This document shows positions 63,284-64,000 of a stretch of DNA of 64,000 bases, piece by piece (position 1 is the stretch's first letter; each line of letters starts with the position of its first letter). The translations under genes and the position numbers were made by a program. Under the pieces are notes generated by a model. It had not been told where the DNA came from and did no database searches. It saw only the letters and a list, made by a program, of their open reading frames with translations. This stretch comes from Meiothermus sp. Pnk-1 (GTDB taxonomy: Bacteria > Deinococcota > Deinococci > Deinococcales > Thermaceae), in contig NZ_QKOB01000007.1 in NCBI RefSeq assembly GCF_003226535.1, forward strand, positions 1 to 64,000, in the 5' to 3' direction.

Positions 63284-63818
63284 GGTCTTCCTCCCATAGT
63301 TCAGCGCCGAAATAGTCCCAGGGCAGGCGGCCCTCGTTGGGGTCCTGGGGGTCGAACTGGCTGTTCATGGCGTAGATCAGGGTCGCCCCACGAACCCCCG
63401 CGCGGTAGCCGTGGGCCACCCCGCTGGGGATGTAGAGCAGCGCCGGGGCCTCTCCGGAGAGCAGGTAGGCCCGCCGGTTCCCCAGGGTGGGAGAATCCTT
63501 GCGCACGTCCACCAGCCACACCTTGAGCTCGCCCTCGATCACGCACCACAGCTCGTCCTGGGGGCGCTTGGGGTGGAGGTGAAAGGCGTTGATCCGCCCC
63601 GGCACCGCCCAGGAGACCGAGACCTGCCGCAGCTCAAAGCCCACCGGCAGGCCTTCTACTTGGCCCCCCTCCAGCCGCAGGTGTTCCATGAAGGCCCCCT
63701 CGAGCGCGCGGTGCTTGCGCAGGGGCTGGTGCCACGCCCCGGCGATCTCGGGCTGGGGATCGTAGCGTTGGATGCGGAGGGAGGCGAATACGTCAGGGTC
63801 AAGCATCATCTTCTCCAT
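63276..63818 (-). CDS. rmlC: dTDP-4-dehydrorhamnose 3,5-epimerase family protein
   Basis: A 180-residue RmlC-type cupin. It contains FMEHLRLEGGQVEGLPVGF, RQVSVSWAVPGRINAFHLHP with the active His region, then LWCVIEGELKVWLVDVRKDS and PSGVAHGYRAG. The sequence departs from standard RmlC in places (RINAFHLHPK for the usual RGLHFQ), so it may be a divergent subgroup. It overlaps the upstream reductase gene by 13 bases and rmlB by 8. It acts between the dehydratase and the reductase in dTDP-L-rhamnose synthesis. Confidence 0.87.
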   Translation of the reverse strand: MEKMMLDPDVFASLRIQRYDPQPEIAGAWHQPLRKHRALEGAFMEHLRLEGGQVEGLPVGFELRQVSVSWAVPGRINAFHLHPKRPQDELWCVIEGELKVWLVDVRKDSPTLGNRRAYLLSGEAPALLYIPSGVAHGYRAGVRGATLIYAMNSQFDPQDPNEGRLPWDYFGAELWEEDRG

Positions 63819-64000
63819 TCGCGCTTGAGGCTTTGCCAGCGCCGATTGTCGAGGGAGATGTCCTCGGGAAGCGCCACCGGCGAGTCCGCGCGCAGCCCTG
63901 GTAGCACGTCCTCCCGGGTGCGGCGGGCCAGCTCGTAGGCCGATTTGCGTTCGGTGGCGATGTGCAGGGTGTCGAAGGGGATCTGTCCCAGGTGTTCCAA
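63806..64000 (-). CDS. RmlD-like dTDP-4-dehydrorhamnose reductase, C-terminal part
   Basis: Only the last 64 residues are in the window; the gene continues past the right edge. The segment DTLHIATERKSAYELARRTR followed by LPEDISLDNRRWQSLKREW matches the C-terminus of RmlD-type sugar-nucleotide reductases of the RmlD_sub_bind family, where LxxDxSLD closes the protein. Overlap with rmlC supports an rml operon. The ATG inside the visible part is internal, not the start. Confidence 0.7.
   Translation of the reverse strand: MEHLGQIPFDTLHIATERKSAYELARRTREDVLPGLRADSPVALPEDISLDNRRWQSLKREWRR

Overview
The window looks like chromosomal DNA of a thermophile of the Thermaceae, most likely Meiothermus or Allomeiothermus. 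The basis is high GC, a striking excess of the hexamer CTCGAG, several -10 boxes placed so close to start codons that the mRNAs would be leaderless, tightly overlapping GTGA/ATGA operons, a CrtI-type carotenoid desaturase, and protein sequences that recall Thermus/Meiothermus families. This placement is inference; no rRNA gene, tRNA gene or CRISPR array was seen.

Layout. 1-1.3 kb: a partial ORF, a VapBC-like toxin-antitoxin pair whose toxin lacks a normal start codon, and a decayed sufU. 1.3-8.2 kb: an ABC exporter, crtI, and the divergent pair ppsR/ppsA. 8.2-13.5 kb: an AraC regulator divergent from a zinc alcohol dehydrogenase, then an aldo/keto reductase, a DUF2255-like protein, an SDR and a cupin. 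13.5-24.3 kb (minus strand): an inositol catabolic regulon (sugar ABC transporter without its ATPase, iolI, iolD, iolE, iolC, iolG-like, iolB, DeoR-type regulator), with two strong promoters surrounded by CGAAA half-sites. 24.5-30.9 kb: gpsA, a SpoIIM-like membrane protein, pyrF-pyrE, a Wzz-like protein, an OsmC protein, an alkaline-phosphatase-fold protein and a small membrane protein. 31-37.9 kb: a ferric iron ABC transporter (fbpABC) with a wrecked di-heme peroxidase-like gene inside it, truA, an LpxB-like glycosyltransferase and a putative outer-membrane protein. 38-45.1 kb: a dipeptide ABC transporter, an IscA/ErpA protein, an Xaa-Pro peptidase-like protein and prs.

45.1-64 kb (minus strand) is a surface polysaccharide locus: dTDP-L-rhamnose genes (rmlB, rmlC and part of an RmlD-like gene), UDP-sugar genes (ugd, a UDP-glucuronate decarboxylase, galE), flippase wzx, four glycosyltransferases, polymerase wzy, priming transferase wbaP and an O-antigen-ligase-like protein. 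Genes from ugd to the small secreted protein at 45.1 kb are nearly contiguous and probably co-transcribed.

The standout features are in this last region. The UDP-glucuronate decarboxylase gene carries a complete 462-codon intein with a two-motif LAGLIDADG endonuclease, inserted exactly in the conserved RIFN/TYGPRM motif. Just downstream lies a block of HEPN and minimal-nucleotidyltransferase (MNT) genes in which two MNT genes are each out of frame by one base at a T6 or T7 run, and one HEPN gene has a single in-frame TGA. Both T-run frameshifts would be repaired by one added T, which suggests transcriptional slippage, phase variation, decay, or homopolymer sequencing error.
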